This document shows, one piece after another, positions 44,965-59,322 of a DNA stretch of 64,000 bases. The position numbers were made by a program, and so were the translations under genes. How positions within the stretch are numbered: the first letter of the stretch is position 1; every line of letters begins with the position of its first letter. The notes under the pieces were generated by a model. It was not told the DNA's origin, searched no databases, and worked only from the letters and a program-made list of their open reading frames with translations. Source of the stretch: Typhlomys cinereus (Eukaryota; Chordata; Mammalia; Rodentia; Platacanthomyidae); contig JALPQD010000359.1 of NCBI GenBank assembly GCA_023101885.1, positions 372,001 through 436,000 of the forward strand. Direction: 5' to 3'.

Positions 44965-45250
44965 TGTATTAGACAGGGTTCTCTTGAGGAACAGAACCAA
45001 GAGTTGATAAATTAAGCAGTTGGGAATGGGGTAGTCCAATGACTATCTATGCACCTGATGGAGAAGCAGAGAAGCTGATAGCTGCTCAGACCATGAAGCT
45101 GAAAGTCTCAGTTGTCCCATCCCCTGCAAAATGTCTGGATGCTCCTGGAACAATCCTCGTGTTGAGTCCACATTGGAAGGAGTGTGACGTCAGCAGAGGA
45201 CAGCAACGACAGTGACAGACTCTCTGGTTTAGGAAGAAGTAGGGAAGGTA
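44965..45250 (-). mobile_element. ERV-L-type LTR relic
   Basis: On the plus strand it begins TGTATTAGACAGGGTTCTC, the same end as the provirus LTR (TGTATTAGTCAGAGTTCTC), and has 'ggaacagaaccaagag'. It then diverges; 'cagcagaggacagcaacgac' recalls the GC-rich middle. A distant relative of the provirus LTR in the same orientation, incomplete. Confidence 0.55.
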
Positions 45251-45259
45251 GGCACATTC

Positions 45260-48200
45260 CAAATTAAAAAAAAAATAACAAATTTGAAGTTACTGTTGCA
45301 GTGAAATCATGTTCTAACCAGTCCTATGACCTTGGAATGCCTCTTTTCGCTGCTTTCACATATTCATTCTCAGTGCTCAATCTATTACCTAAAACTGGTT
45401 CCTACTGATCACATTTCCAAACACGTCCATGAAATATTAGTGAATTACACAAGACCTTTTCCAGGTCACCTTTTGCTTAGTCTGTCTCTTCCCTATCCTG
45501 AGAACCAAAGATCTATCTGAGTCAGTAGCATTCAGGAAGTTCACACTGACTTTCCAGGGCAAAGAGACAACCAAGAGCAATTCTTTCTGATCTTTTCAGT
45601 ATATCCAAGCTCCTGTCCCTTCCCATCTACTCTTGCTCATGAGGATATGAGAATTATCTGTAATAATAATTTTTAGATTATTAGTGTTATGTTTGTAGTA
45701 TGTGCCTCAGTTTAAATTCAGATGGATTTGGAGGAATTATTCCACTCCAAAATTCCTCAGTATCCTTAATTGAAGGTCAAAGGATAGCAATGAAAAATAT
45801 GATGGGAAACAGAGTGGTAGAATGATTCGAAAGGTCTTTCATCATTCATGCAAGCTGCCTGGAATACAAACATTCAGTGCTTAAAATGCCAGCAAAGCTT
45901 TGGTATCAAATTTGTTAGCAAACATCCTGTTCACACAAACAGGATTTGCATATGATGAAGACAGTGGGTTGTGAAGTTCCTTTGGAGAGTTCCACTGAGT
46001 TCCTGCTGTGCACACATAGAAACTATTTGTTCTTTCTTCCCAGGAGGATATGGGCTTCTGAGCAAGGCCAGTCACCACATAATATTTATTGACAATAATA
46101 TTAAATTGGTTTAGGGGTGAACCTCAGGATTGGCTATCAGAGTGAAGGTAGAAGAGCCTAGAGAATGATATCAATGTATAATCTGACATAACAGGTCTCA
46201 AAAAGTTTATTTTGCAGCTCAATTTGAGCTCAAATTTTAATATACAGAAAAGCTTTTAATTGGGTCTAAAATTGAATGAGTAGGTCTCCAAGGCTAAGTT
46301 TTTGCATTGCTAGTCTTTGTGAGAATCCCAAGTAAACAACCTATTCATCTGGTCAATACTTGCTGTTACCCAGAAGCAAAAGCCTCTGTACTTTCTGCAA
46401 GAAGTTAGAGGAAGACATGAGTTAATTTTTATTCCAATTAAGTTATTCTCAGACTTGTTGACTGCAATCACCTACAGTGTCAGACAGTCCAAATCCAAAG
46501 CTCCAGGAGGCACATGGACTGTATATTGACAATGTGTTCCTTCCCAAGGCTTCTGCACAGAATTGGAAAACTCTGCCTTCATTCATCTAGCCTACAACTG
46601 ATCTTTGGTGTGCAAGGTTTTTCACCCACTTTTGCTCTCGACTCCCCTGGCTCTCTCATTAAGATTTTTTTAAAGCTCTTAGGAAGAGCTAATTTGCTTT
46701 GAATCCAGTCAGTCAGGCTCTGGGCCAGCACAGGTGAGACGTGATTTTCTCAGACCTCATTTTTTTTAATCTTCTTCTTTCCACAATTTAATCAAGTGTT
46801 AAGGTAAAAAATCTGGTTCTATGTGGAATAACACGTAACATGTAGGAAAGAAGAGGAATTAATTTATACTGTCTTGTCAAGATGTGATATGATTACGTTA
46901 GCAAAGTTATAAAAAGAAATTAGCCAAAGCTTATAAAAAATAGGAAAGGTCACTCTTAGAGTAGATGGTTGGAGTAAAGTTCCTCATACTCAGCAGCCAC
47001 TATACAAAACAAACAAACAAACACACACACACAAAAAAAACTGAGGCTGAGATACATGTGGTAGGAGAAGGCTATTGAATCTTATCTATAGGTTTCAAAG
47101 GGAAAGTATAGAATTTACAGTAAAACATATGATGATTTGTCTTACTGTATACAAGTGATTTAAAGGGCTGGTAAGTCGAATGTAGGCCTCAACCGTCAGT
47201 TATCCCCCAAGAACTCAACAGTGGGTTTCCTTTATTACATTTTTGGGGGTCCTCATCTCTTCTACAACCAGAAATGTTTTTCTCTAGACGTAATTATTTT
47301 TGTATTTTAACAGAAAAAAATAAAGATGAGAATATAAAGAATAAGTTTAAAATGAAATCTGAAAAAAAAACTTAGGATCATTAAAGATTCACATGTATCT
47401 CTTTACATTATAATGGATTAATTTTGTTGCCTGTTGTAACATGGGAAATTTGGAAGATAAAATTAATTCTTCCAGAAATAACTTATACACTACAGAGGAG
47501 ATTTTATTGAAATAAGAGTTTGGTTTACATTTTCTTCTTGAAAAATTTTAAGGCATCTGAAAGTTTGTATTCTTACACAGATTGCATGCTAATGAGGACA
47601 GAGAACTTAATTTTTTTCAAAATTGTGCATATTGATTATTACCTACATTTTGAGTCATAACTGTATAAAAGCTTCTAAATTGGATAAGTTAAACAGTATC
47701 TTGCATTTGAAATTCTGTGAAAAATATGTGGGTTGAAGAAGGAAAATACTCTGAGTTGATTCATGAATGTGACAAGTGGCAGCCCTTGGTGTTTTAGGTG
47801 GTTTCTTTCTAAGTGAAGATATTCTTATTTTTCTACTCTCTCCAAAGTTTATAAGGATCTATGAAGAAAAAATGTAACATAACAAAATGATTTAAAACCA
47901 TGTTCTAGAATCATGTATAAGAAATTTTAAATCTTGAATTGAAACAAGTTTCTTAATACATAGAAAACTCAACTTTAGTCTTCCATAATTATGGGCTTCC
48001 TCTCCATATATATTTCTCTTTCTCTCTTTATTGTGGTAATGATTAAATGAAATAATGCAATAAAATGATACAAATGTGTGTAAAGCAACTGCCTAGCTAA
48101 AGGTTCAGGTGAGGACCTGCCTAAAATCTGTATTGCTGATACAGTTTAATTATTAACTGAGATTTCTTTATTCTTTTACGTTTCCTTTACCTCTTTGTAT

Positions 48201-49380
48201 AGACAGTCTTTACTGAGAAATGATACCCATAATCTGGAACAAATGAACACTTCAGTTTCTAACACTTTTTAAATGGAAACAAAGAATCACAGACTTGAAA
48301 GTCATTGATAATGTCCTTTTTGAGATTGCTCTAGATGAGACTGGAGAACTTAGAACAAGCTGTAGAATATGAAAAAGTAAATAAAGGCACATAAGAATTA
48401 GGCTTCATGGGAAGGGAAAATGAATCACTTACTAGCTAAAGAGAGGACTCAAAATGTGAGAATTTAATTGTGGTGTTTGTAAAGGCTCTCAGCTCCATGC
48501 GTTGATCAGGACAGAGATAGCAATGGATATTTTAATAGGTTTGGCAAATTTAAGAGTAGAGAAAATAATGCCCTAGTTCCAGGGAAAATGAGCATATGAA
48601 AGGATTTCCATAGGAAATATACAGCCTGTGTTGGGTAGCCATAGGACATGGAAATGGCTAGGCAGATGTACTGGAGTGTGATAGTGAGACCAAAATGGCT
48701 TCATAGACTAAAAGAATGGCTCCTGGTGGGTTAAATAAACCTTAGGCGGGAACAGATGGTGAAACTGTGTGTGTCCCCTGCCCACCACCACTAGCAGCAG
48801 CACCAGGTTAGCATCCATTGTCTGTGGTAACAACCTAGAACATGTAACCTAGAGAGGAACCTATGTGAACCCCATGCTTTGCCACTTCTTGTCATTTTTA
48901 GAGTCTTTCTCAAGGGAGAAATGTAATATTGGTGATTTGAGGTATCTTAATTTTCTCCCATTCACATTTTGAAGGCAAGGAAAGCCAAATACTAATTAAT
49001 GCAGAAGTCAGGATATTGAAGGCAATTTCCAGTGACAGCAGTAGGGAGGAGGAAATTGCACATCTGTGGGGTCACCCAAGAGTCACACCAACAGCTGAGG
49101 GAGGGAGGAGATGACTTTCTATGTATAAAGAGGTCAAGGTAACTCCGGCTCTTGAGCAAAGGATGTGATTGGATTGTTTGAACAATCCTGTAGGCAGACA
49201 GAATGGGAAGTTGCCACTGAAGGGTGGTTCCTTCATTAAGAATGGCATTTGGCTCAGAAACTTTATCTGTAGGAAGCATGGGGTGGGGAACTTGTGGCTT
49301 GGCCATTTGTCTCGTGTTTTATCAAATGTCACAAATTAATTGCTGCCCCTATGGCATACTTGATGCCTTGACATTAGCTT
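45260..49380. other. No recognisable feature
   Basis: A 4.1-kb stretch with no repeat end or gene that I can support. A short A/C-rich run is at 47005-47040. Confidence 0.4.
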
Positions 49381-49387
49381 AAATCTA

Positions 49388-49512
49388 TGTTTTTCTCTGA
49401 GATGCAGTCTCACTATGTAACCTAAGTTGATCTCAGGCTTGTTGTGAGCCTCTTGAATCTTTGTCTCCAGAGTACTGGGATTGTAGGCATGTACCGCCAC
49501 ATCCAGCTGACC
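49388..49512 (-). repeat. B1-type SINE (7SL-derived), old
   Basis: 'gtctcactatgtaacc', 'gatctcaggctt', 'gtactgggattgtaggcatgtaccgccacatcc' is the reversed Alu/B1 monomer as known in rodents. Diverged, with no tail visible. Confidence 0.75.
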
Positions 49513-49514
49513 AC

Positions 49515-52040
49515 AGTTCAAATATTGATGATAAATGACATTTTGAGGGATGAGTAAACATGTTACTACTTGGATGCCAAGTAGCCACCTAACCAGGGAA
49601 GGGAAAGATTTCTGTGTAATTAGCAAAAGAATGAGTTTTGCCACATGTCCTCCTGTGCAGGCAATAAAAGCATTTAGGGACATCTGTGCAGAGCTCTCTA
49701 GTCAGTGCCCATGATGTAGTGTCGCTTGCAGGTGGGGGTGGGAGATCGTTTTCCACTTAGCTTCTCAACTGAATTGACCGCCTCTTGCGGCCAATCGCCG
49801 TAGGTCTATAGGGGAGGTTGAATTCCCACTGAAAGCCTTCAAGTTCCCATTCTGTGTATCCTAAGTGACATGATCGTCCAGACCACTATCCTTAGTGTCT
49901 AGGACTCGGAATGGGATAAGAAGCATCTTGCAGAAGCCTTTAATTTTGTTGTAGGCACATGATAAAAAAATGTGTTAACTCAATTTTTCTTTTGGGTATC
50001 TGTGAAGCAAGAAATTTTCAGGGTTCTTTACTTTAACTTGGTAGTGACCTATGTGTATGTAAAAATATGCCCTGCAAGTGCCAATTTTGCCAACTCTTAG
50101 GTTCCATTCATCTTAGAGAGATCCTGGCTAGGGGACAAAATCAGCAACTCTCCCCTAAGATCTGTTATGTGTAATGGTGGGAGCTTGTCAAATTGCCAGT
50201 ACTCTGAGGCGAGTGACTTCCTGAGCATCATTGTGGCTGGTAAAGGATGGATAATAGAGAAGATCACCCCTTCCTGACTGCCCGCAGGGAGAATTTCACC
50301 AAGAGCTTAGGTGTGCTTCTACACTATGTCAGAGAGCTCTCAATAGCCATGTCATGAGGGAACTGGGATCAAGGGCCCTGAGGCTATATTTCAGTCCTAC
50401 TAATGGCTATTATACTGGTACATTGCATGAGGTCAGAGTAGCAAGTTCCTTTTACTGGAGGTCCATGGACAACTTTTGCCCATCATAGACATCCCAGAGA
50501 CCGGAGGCCCCAGAGACTGGCAGTGCGATATTGCTAAAGCCTTTGCACCACTCTTAGGTTGGTCCATTACTGGCAATTTGGAAACATTCTTTAGTTTTTG
50601 CCTTGGCAGGCATGAATCATTTCGTCAGTAATAGTATTAAAATATTAAGTAAAAACTGCAAATGCGTTGCCTCCAGAATTCAAAAGTGCTGAAAAGATGT
50701 TGAACTTTTTTCAACCATGTGGGTCCCGAGAGGGTCATTGTCCACTCCTTGATCTTGTCAAGGATAGAAATCACCTGGTTGAACATAGATTTAATAGAGA
50801 TAGAAGGACTGTCTACTATGTGTGGGATAATGGACTATCTGATTTTCATGAGCTTCTTTGTGACTATTTCTATATCATAATGAATATATGATTTTTTTTT
50901 CTTTTTAAAAATCTTGCCTGTCAGGATTATATGCTGTAGTAATACTGTTCAAGTAGCTCATAGGCATCCTGGTGAAGGAGTGTTATGTTTCCCTACAGAT
51001 CAAAGCAACTGTGAACTGGAATACTGTGAAAATATATAACAAATAATCATACTAGCTCAGCTTACAGTAGCAAGATAGTTACAAGTTGCTGATTGAATTG
51101 TCATGAATCTCAATACACAGGTTGTCAGGAAGGGGACTTGACGGAGTATACACTGCACAGTGTTGTGTTTACAGAGTTGAGGGCAGGCCAGTGGAACTAA
51201 GAGTGCTAAGTGAAGACACAGGGGAGGTAATCACCATTTCACTCATAACCTGTTATATAACACATTTTAATCCTTGAAGAAACTATTTTAAATTACATGA
51301 GACATGTTAATTATTTTAGCTTGGGGTAAATGTCAAAGAATTAATTTGATTTTCATTTATTTTTTGTTGGGTCAGAATGTCTATGCCCACTATGGGATAT
51401 TTTAAGGAAATAAGTGCTATATTGCCATAGGGAATTTGGGTAATAGTAGTTCTTCAAGTATCAATAATTTGTTCTCTATTTTTATATTTACTTATAGTCC
51501 TAAGATTATTTGGGGGGCAAAAATTAATGTATGCTGAGTGCCTAAATTATAGAGACAAGAGCTATTTAGTATCCTATTATGTTTATTGTATGAATTCTTT
51601 TTAGTAAATTTTTGGTTTCCAGTTAAATTAAATTGTGGGACTTTGTTTTGAGTCTTTTTGCTGCTTTTTGCTTCCCGTATCTGGGTTTTTAATCTTTCTT
51701 TTTCATCTTTGTTGATGGTGGACTGCTAGTGGTGAGTGGGAGGATCGTTTTTTTGCCTTCGTCACAGTTACCCGTTTCTGAAAATAATGTGATCAAGTTC
51801 ATCATACTTAGTAATTTCTGAAATCAATGTGATCAAATGTACAGGTCAACCTCATGGCAAGGGTTGACTTTTACATGATTAAAGATGTTTGTTTGGATTA
51901 ACTCTTGCCCAAAGTGCCACACAGGAACCAAGGGGTTTCCCACAGGGTGGTTGCCAGTGATGTGGCACTGGGGAAGAACGTTACTGTTCAACTCAAACAA
52001 CCCTGCACAACAGCTCTGTTCTCCCAATCTAACAGGCACT
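49515..52040. other. Unrecognised, somewhat GC-richer region
   Basis: 49690-50640 is less AT-rich than its surroundings and has a few CpGs ('gaccgcctcttgcggccaatcgccg' near 49777). It could be an old retroelement interior, but I found no motif to prove it. Confidence 0.3.
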
Positions 52041-52049
52041 CTTCCCTTG

Positions 52050-52265
52050 CCTCTCTCCTCACTCTCTTATTCTCCTTCCTCCATTCTCTCCCTTCTCCTC
52101 CCTTCCTTTGTCTTTCCCTTCCCTTAACCCTTTTGGTATTCTCACACCTTTCTCTCTCTTTCCTCCCCTCCTCTTTTGGTATTACCTCCCTTCTCGACTC
52201 TTTTTTTCCCCTTTCCGCTTTTCTTCTTCCCTTTCCTATCCTTCTTTTTTCTTTAATTTTTTTTT
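52050..52265. repeat. Polypyrimidine tract
   Basis: About 200 bp of C/T on the plus strand with few interruptions ('ctctcctcactctct' type). Long frames here on either strand are low-complexity translations. Confidence 0.85.
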
Positions 52266-52669
52266 GGGGGGGAGCACGGGGAGGAAGTCCCTGAAAATTT
52301 TCTGGGTCTCTAACCAGAGAAAGTTTCATCTTTCATTTTTCTGTTTCTATACAACTGCCTGTGTGGTACAGGCCTTCAGGATGGTTGTGGAGGAAATGTT
52401 GAGGAGCTTGATGGCCCCCTTTTAAGTAGCTAACTCTTCCTCCAGGAAAGTGCTGGTTAGTCTTCTTGGACTCCAAGACTACATGCCAAGAAGTCATTTG
52501 TTCGCAGCTTGCTGGGGGACTTGGGCTCTTGATTGAAAATCTTGGGTAGGCAGTAGTGTTGGGCCCAAGACACATTAGTAATGGGCTTGAATCAGGAGAT
52601 TGGTTGAGTACCACATGCTCCTTCCTCTCCTACTCTTTTTTTTCATCAGCACCTGGGCCACAGGCCACC

Positions 52670-52891
52670 ATGGATGTGCACCATGATGCCCTTGAGGGTC
52701 AAAAGAAAGCAAGCGACAGCAGCAAGGGAAGCAGAAGCACAGGAGCCCAGCAAGGTCACTACCCTTGCATGAACAGCAACTACTGGGATGCCATGTTTAA
52801 TTCTCTGCAGGGCGGTGGTCTCTTTCCTTTCCATAAATCTTGTAAAGGGCTTGTCCCAGGGTCTATCCCTTCTATATGTAACTATGAATGA
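52670..52891 (+). other. Small open frame with ideal Kozak context
   Basis: ATG at 52670 sits in GCCACCATGG and opens 73 codons rich in Ser, Gly, His and Asn. I do not recognise the peptide. No introns, polyadenylation signal or A-tail can be tied to it. It could be a fragment of a retrocopy or chance. Confidence 0.2.
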
Positions 52892-53440
52892 TGTCTGTAT
52901 AGCTGCCCCAAGTATCTTGGGATGGTTACCAAACCAAATACAGTGGCTAGAGAGCTGAATCTTTGGCAAGAAAAATGAATTTACTAACTTGTTAAGACAG
53001 TTTTTGTTCATTACCATTAGAAGGATCACTGGTTTAAACACGTACTGAACCTCTCATCACAAAACATCAACTTTCATCTTGGAGACAAGAACCTCATAGT
53101 ATGAAAAAGAGAAAAATGTCTGACAGGGACAACATGTTGCTTACACAGGTTACAGCTTAGAATTTCTGGCAATTGGAAGTTCTGTCTCAGGCCTTTGCCA
53201 TATCTCAGATCAGTTACGCAGCAGCACTTAATTTAGTCCAACCAGGGTGTCTTCCGTCATGGTTGGGAAAGTCATGTGGCTCATGATGCCAGAGGATTTA
53301 GTTATTTCCTATTCAGCCTGTTGATCAGGGAAGAGGTTTCTTCCCAGTGAATTGGAAATGGCTGAACACATACTTAACACTAGACAAAGGAGATCTGCAG
53401 CAGTTTCTTGGTCACATGCCTTCATGATGTAAGGAGGACT

Positions 53441-53812
53441 CTGTAGTTTGCGCAAGGATAGGGAAATTTGTGAAAGAACAGAGAAGAGGGGATGAGAGAG
53501 GTGAATAGTGACTGGAAAGTGGGCTGTCTACGAGTTCCCACAGAAGACAGGAGTTGTGCAACCTGCACACAAACCTGTGTGTTGCCTCATCAGAGAGGAG
53601 GACCCAGAGGGAAGTTTGACATGCACAGTGAAGGATGCTCCAGAATAGGGGAGAGGGGAGGGGACACTTGGAAAAAGGGAGGGAGGGGGGAAAGAAAGGG
53701 GAAAAGGGGGGGGGAACAACAGGGTCCAGGGAGGGGTGGGGGGATGGAAGGAGGGGAATGGGGTACTTATCAACTTTGTATGAGTGGAAAAAAGCAGGAG
53801 CTATACCTGGTC
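53441..53812 (+). mobile_element. LINE-1 3' end fragment with purine tract
   Basis: 'gcctcatcagagaggaggacccagagg' and the following G-rich purine tract (53645-53760), then 'ggggtacttatcaactttgtatgag', match the tail at 5856-6050 closely. The A-rich end is degraded. Confidence 0.65.
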
Positions 53813-53819
53813 CCTGCAA

Positions 53820-55085
53820 TGAGGATGGTTAGTTAACTAGATTACCACCACAGGGAGTCATTAATATTCTTAAAAACAAACACATATTGCTAAACTGTTC
53901 ACGGCCTTCACAGTTTTACCAGATACTGGCAATAGAACAAAATATCAGATCTTAGGAGATGACATGAGTAAATAAATCCTGTAGATGGCCATGAATTGTT
54001 TGGAAAATCAAAACTATTCTGAGTACCACTTATTGCTTGCACCTCCAACAATTTTCCCATCAGAAGCAGGTTTTCTTGAATTTCCTCTTTGTGGAAACTT
54101 CATGATCTCTAGCAACAGTTCAGTGGCCATACCAGGAGATAAAACATTTTTTCATAAATGAAGAGACAGTGTGCATATTTTGTCTATTTCTGAAGTCTCT
54201 ATTTTATGATGTGTTTTCTGTTTTTCAGAAGCCACACTTTGTAATGTCAACATATCAGATAGTACAAGTTCTTTGTTGCTGCTTTTCAGCTTTTAATATG
54301 ATGTTATTCTTGGTCTTTTGCATTTTGTGAATTAGCTTATCACTTTTATTGTGGTAAATTTACATACAAAACTTCTCCCCAGTAGCCCTCTAGTGGTTTT
54401 CCTGGAGATTGGTCTCTATTTTCAGCTCCTGCTTCTCATACGCAGTTTTCCTTTGTGACTTGGGAAATTTCATGGTTCTCCATTTACTCATACGAAAAAA
54501 TGCAATTGTTCATTTTCTTTGTAATTTGAGTTCCATTTATGGCAGTGCTTCAGCTTAATATAACCATAACAGACAGGCATTTCCTTCTTCTTTATTGGGG
54601 ACTTGCATCTTCACACTCTCCCTTTCATGATTAACCTTAAAATATTCTCTGAAATTTTATTAATTTTCACTTTTCACTTCCTTTCCAGCTACATGATCCT
54701 TCCCAAATTCTGACACCTAATATGTGCTCTGTAACTGCTGTGAAATTTACATGACTACGAGATGCAGAAATCATTTACCCTTCACATACTATGAATAACA
54801 TGTATTTAAAGGGTTATGCTTTTATTTCTCTTTTTTACATTCTCTTCATGCTTGTATATCTTATCTGTGGACTTAGCTCACATGCTTAAGGAGAGACCAT
54901 GCACTACACTTCACTGTTTGTCCCGATATGGTCATCATAATGTTTAGTCTTTCTGTCACTATTGTGCCAGAATCTTGCACTGAGCAAAGGATACAAGAGA
55001 TGCTCGGTCAGAGATGACTGAATGAAGACTGAGTCTTTGCTCAATGACTGTTTGGTGAGGTATAATTGAAGGAGAAATCAAGGAG
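53820..55085. other. No recognisable feature
   Basis: AT-rich unique sequence. Confidence 0.45.
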
Positions 55086-55087
55086 GA

Positions 55088-55260
55088 TGGACTGAGTTCT
55101 GGTCTTTCTTTGTCACATGCTAGCTAGGTCTAGTCATATCCAGTCATCTCTAGGATTCTCAGCTTCTTTAATCTGTAAACAGGAGTTAGTAATGGCCAGC
55201 CTACAAGAGAGATGAGAATCATGCAAGAGAATTTTCATCAAAGTGCTAGAAAACAGTGTT
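55088..55260 (+). repeat. MIR-type SINE fragment
   Basis: 'cttctttaatctgtaaacaggagttagtaatggccagcctacaagag' and 'aaagtgctagaaaacagtg' follow the MIR 3' half in order. Confidence 0.6.
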
Positions 55261-55989
55261 TGGTCAACACATTTTGCCATTTTTCATATTATGAAATTCT
55301 TCACTATAGAAAATTTGGCAATGGAAATCATTAGTGATAACACTACTCAGCAAGGGCTATTGTCATTGTTTCAGTATGTTTCTCTTACAATGTGCGTCTT
55401 GTATATATTGTAAAAGTAATCCTTGTGCACAGTGTGCACAGTTTTGAAACTTTTTCATGTATTTTAAAGTATATTTTGGATATAATTTTCCATAAATTCA
55501 CACTTTGTATTGAACTAATGTAAAATATGTTTTATTCTGTAAAAGATTTTTATAAGAGGTAAATGCAACTATTTAATCAATTGTACATCTAGTTAACTTA
55601 ATAGTAGCTTAATGTAATATAAACATATAATTTGAGGAGCAAAAATATTTTGAAGCTATGATTTTTTTCTTTCTGAAATTATTTATTATTCGATTGGGAT
55701 TTTGTTTTGTAACTGTGGCCCACAAAATCCAGCAAACAAGTCTTAAATGTTTGCTACTGTGATTTCGATTAAATTTTTTGCTTGACCAAACTCTAAAATG
55801 GTTCTTTTTCCCTGTAATGAAAAATAAAGCAGTGGAGCAAACTTAGAAAACAAATCAAAGCTTGAAAAGGTCCAGTAATTTTTTCCTCTTTTCTCAGTTG
55901 GAAGGAAAAAGAGATGAAAACTTATATTCATTCAAAGAGGGACTAAGAGAGAGCTCAATCATTTTTTCATTAACTGGATGATATAAAAT

Positions 55990-56173
55990 ATGTTACTCGA
56001 CGACTTGTAGAGAAGACTCGGGGATTAAAGCCTTTGCCTCTCAAGCAAAAGGGCCTGTGTTGAGCAGCCTGCACTTACAGCCTTGGAAAGCAGAGCCTGG
56101 AAAACCACAGAGCAATTCAATAAGGAGGTTGAACAATCAAGGATAGTTCCCTATGTTCCCTGGCACCTCCACA

Positions 56174-56220
<47 letters not shown>

Positions 56221-56225
56221 GTGCT
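55990..56225 (+). repeat. Old ID/B2-like SINE relic with (CA)n
   Basis: 'aagcctttgcctctcaagcaaaagggcctg' is a decayed tRNA-like head. It ends in a (CA)22 run (56176-56219). Similar to the relic at 8.1 kb. Confidence 0.65.
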
Positions 56226-56229
56226 CTCT

Positions 56230-58620
56230 GGTACACAAACACACACATATTAGTAAATACTTAAAATTATGTACATCTTATAACCCCTTTCTTATACATC
56301 AACTCTTTATCCAGTTTAATTAAGGACATATCTCTCAGCAGTTTAATCTTCAGCCATGCTTCACACTTTGGCGAGTTCATTTTGCTTTTTTGGTTATACC
56401 TAATTGGAATGAATATTTGGAGAATGAGCTAAAATGTTAACAACTCCCAAGAAAATCTACTTTCTTAAACCTTCAACTAAAAATTTAAAATGATACTACT
56501 TTCAAATGATAATATTTTAGCATATTATAATCTAGCTTCAAAGGAAATAATGAGAAAAAAACACCAGTCTCTTGATTGAAAGAATTCTAGAAAGATTTGA
56601 ACCAGAATTATCATTGCAGTATCAGCAAACTATTTAATGGGACATGGGACAATTTTTTTTCTTCTTTATATTTTTCTGAATTGTTCTTTTACCAATAAGG
56701 AAAAAAAATAAACTGTCTTCTGGACAAGAAAAAAGTCACTTTGAAAAAGAAAAATGGAAAGAGAATTATTTCATTTAATATACAAGGTTGTTTTCAGTAC
56801 TTACTTAGTAGTACCAAGCATGGGTCTTAGTGCTTGTTAACATAACATTGAAGCAAACTGTAAAAACCTCTGCATTGTGATGGTTATCTTCTAATGAATA
56901 GATACAGAAGATATACACAAATTTACTCACACATAATTAGAAAGCATGCTAGAGCCATCCAGTGCTGGGGGAAAGCAAGAGAAATAGTAACCTGGTGGAA
57001 CAGGTTGATTTTAATGGGACAAGATTTTCTCATATGCTATTTTTGTGATCCCTCATATTTTGTCATATTATGTAATGACACATAATAGTATTATAAGAAT
57101 CATTTTCAAGTGTCAAGAAATAACCAAGGATTCAGTTCCATTTTAACTGTTGAAGACTATACTAAAACATGCTTTGCCAAATATAAAATTTTCTCTTTTA
57201 AGGAGAAATTTTATTGTGGGTGGGAAAAGGATGTGATTTTCTGTGACAGGTGGTTTACCTGGTTTAGCCATCACAGAAAGGTAGCCAAGATGAGAGTAGA
57301 GGTGCATGTCTGTGTGTGGAGGTTGTGGATGGTGGTTACTAATGTCTCTGATAGAATGCAACTTACTGCAAATATTTCAGAGTTTACCTCCTTTTGTCTT
57401 TACGACTCCCATCAGAGGCTGACTCCAGAATCACATCAACATAAATTTAAGAGGATAATTTGTGTTCATAATTATGCTCATTGGTGTTTGCTTGACATCC
57501 AAACAAATTCCAATTATGTAACTATTGCTTATAACTGTTAGTTTGCTTAGGTGCATAGTGGTAAAGCAGATAGTACTTTCAGAAATGTATAACATTAGTC
57601 AATGGAATACTTAGATTTGTTGTTGGCATTCAAAGACTATAAGGAGACAATGCAGAATCTACTTTCAGTAATGTTACTTTCCATTTCCTGCCTAGCAAGG
57701 AAAAGGACTGAATTGGGAAGAGGGGGCTGCGACTCCATATAGTTCAATAATATCTACTGATGTAACTAATTACTCATGCCAATACTCAGAACCCTGCTCT
57801 AAAGTCTTCATGTGAAAAGATTTTCTTTTGAATACATACAAATCTGAACTACTTTAAGGTGACTTTGAATGGAGGCCAAGACCATTAGTACAAAGAGATG
57901 GATGCTTAAGTAGAAGATGTGGTTTTTTTTTTTAATTGAAAACCATTTTCTTTAAACTATAATCTCCATTTTACATTTAGCATTCTTTCACATGAGACAT
58001 GGATATGAGTTCTACTGGAAAGCTTACAAAAATATCTTGGAAAACAAAATGCATATGTTTTTTTTTAAATAGTTGCTTTGATGGATAAGGTATATATGTT
58101 TACACGTATCAATTCTGGTGTTTTATTAAGAAAGAATTCTTTATATTGTGTCAGAGCACATTTTTCCTTTCAAATAAGGAGGCTCATATGCTTATAAGTT
58201 ATACATATTCTGAAATAAAAGCAAACAATTTACAATTCTCATACTTAAATGATCACCTTTTAGCTTCCTTTGTAGCAGAACAGTTACATTCTTTGATTAT
58301 TGCTTTTAGCTTTCTTTATAGTAGAACAGTCACATTGCAATGCCACTCATAATAATCTTCAGAAAAGCAAACCAAGAGGATAAAGGGCCTAGTTTCTCCC
58401 TTAGTTGAGAATAAAATTAACGATGAAGGAAGAATCTTTTAAAACTAAGGAGAGTGGCCTAAAGCATCAAGGATTTCACATTTATAAGAAAAAGCCAATG
58501 AGCTCTATATTATTGACTTCGGTAAGCTATTCTGTCTATTACTTATGAATCGCTTCTGTAGTGAAACTGTTAGAACATGTAATTACTAAATACTCTGGAT
58601 GAGCGTAGAAATTGGTGTTA
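56230..58620. other. No recognisable feature
   Basis: AT-rich unique sequence. A 143-codon frame at 57110-57541 starts without ATG and has no support. Confidence 0.45.
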
Positions 58621-58623
58621 TAA

Positions 58624-59076
<453 letters not shown>

Positions 59077-59322
59077 AGAGAGATACCTTTTCAAAAGGAG
59101 CAGGTCATCTCATCAGAGCTAAGCATGAAAGACATCGGCAGGGCGGGCTTCCCAGGATGATTTCTGAGCCAACAGTCCAAGATAAGACCTTTTGTTGATT
59201 TCAGCCCCACTTAGCCAAGACCTCAAGTCTAAGCAATTCTCATAATTATAAAATAATCAACTGCTATTTTGTACTGATTCTGTAAAAAAAAATGTTTTGT
59301 AACTATTAAAATAATTTTCTGG

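Noticed and set aside
51988..52329. 113-codon Arg/Lys/Glu-rich minus-strand frame
   Set aside because: It reads through the polypyrimidine tract; the composition is a by-product of the purine-rich strand.
57110..57541. 143-codon plus-strand open frame
   Set aside because: It has no ATG at its start, no recognisable domain and no transcript signals; consistent with chance in a 64-kb window.
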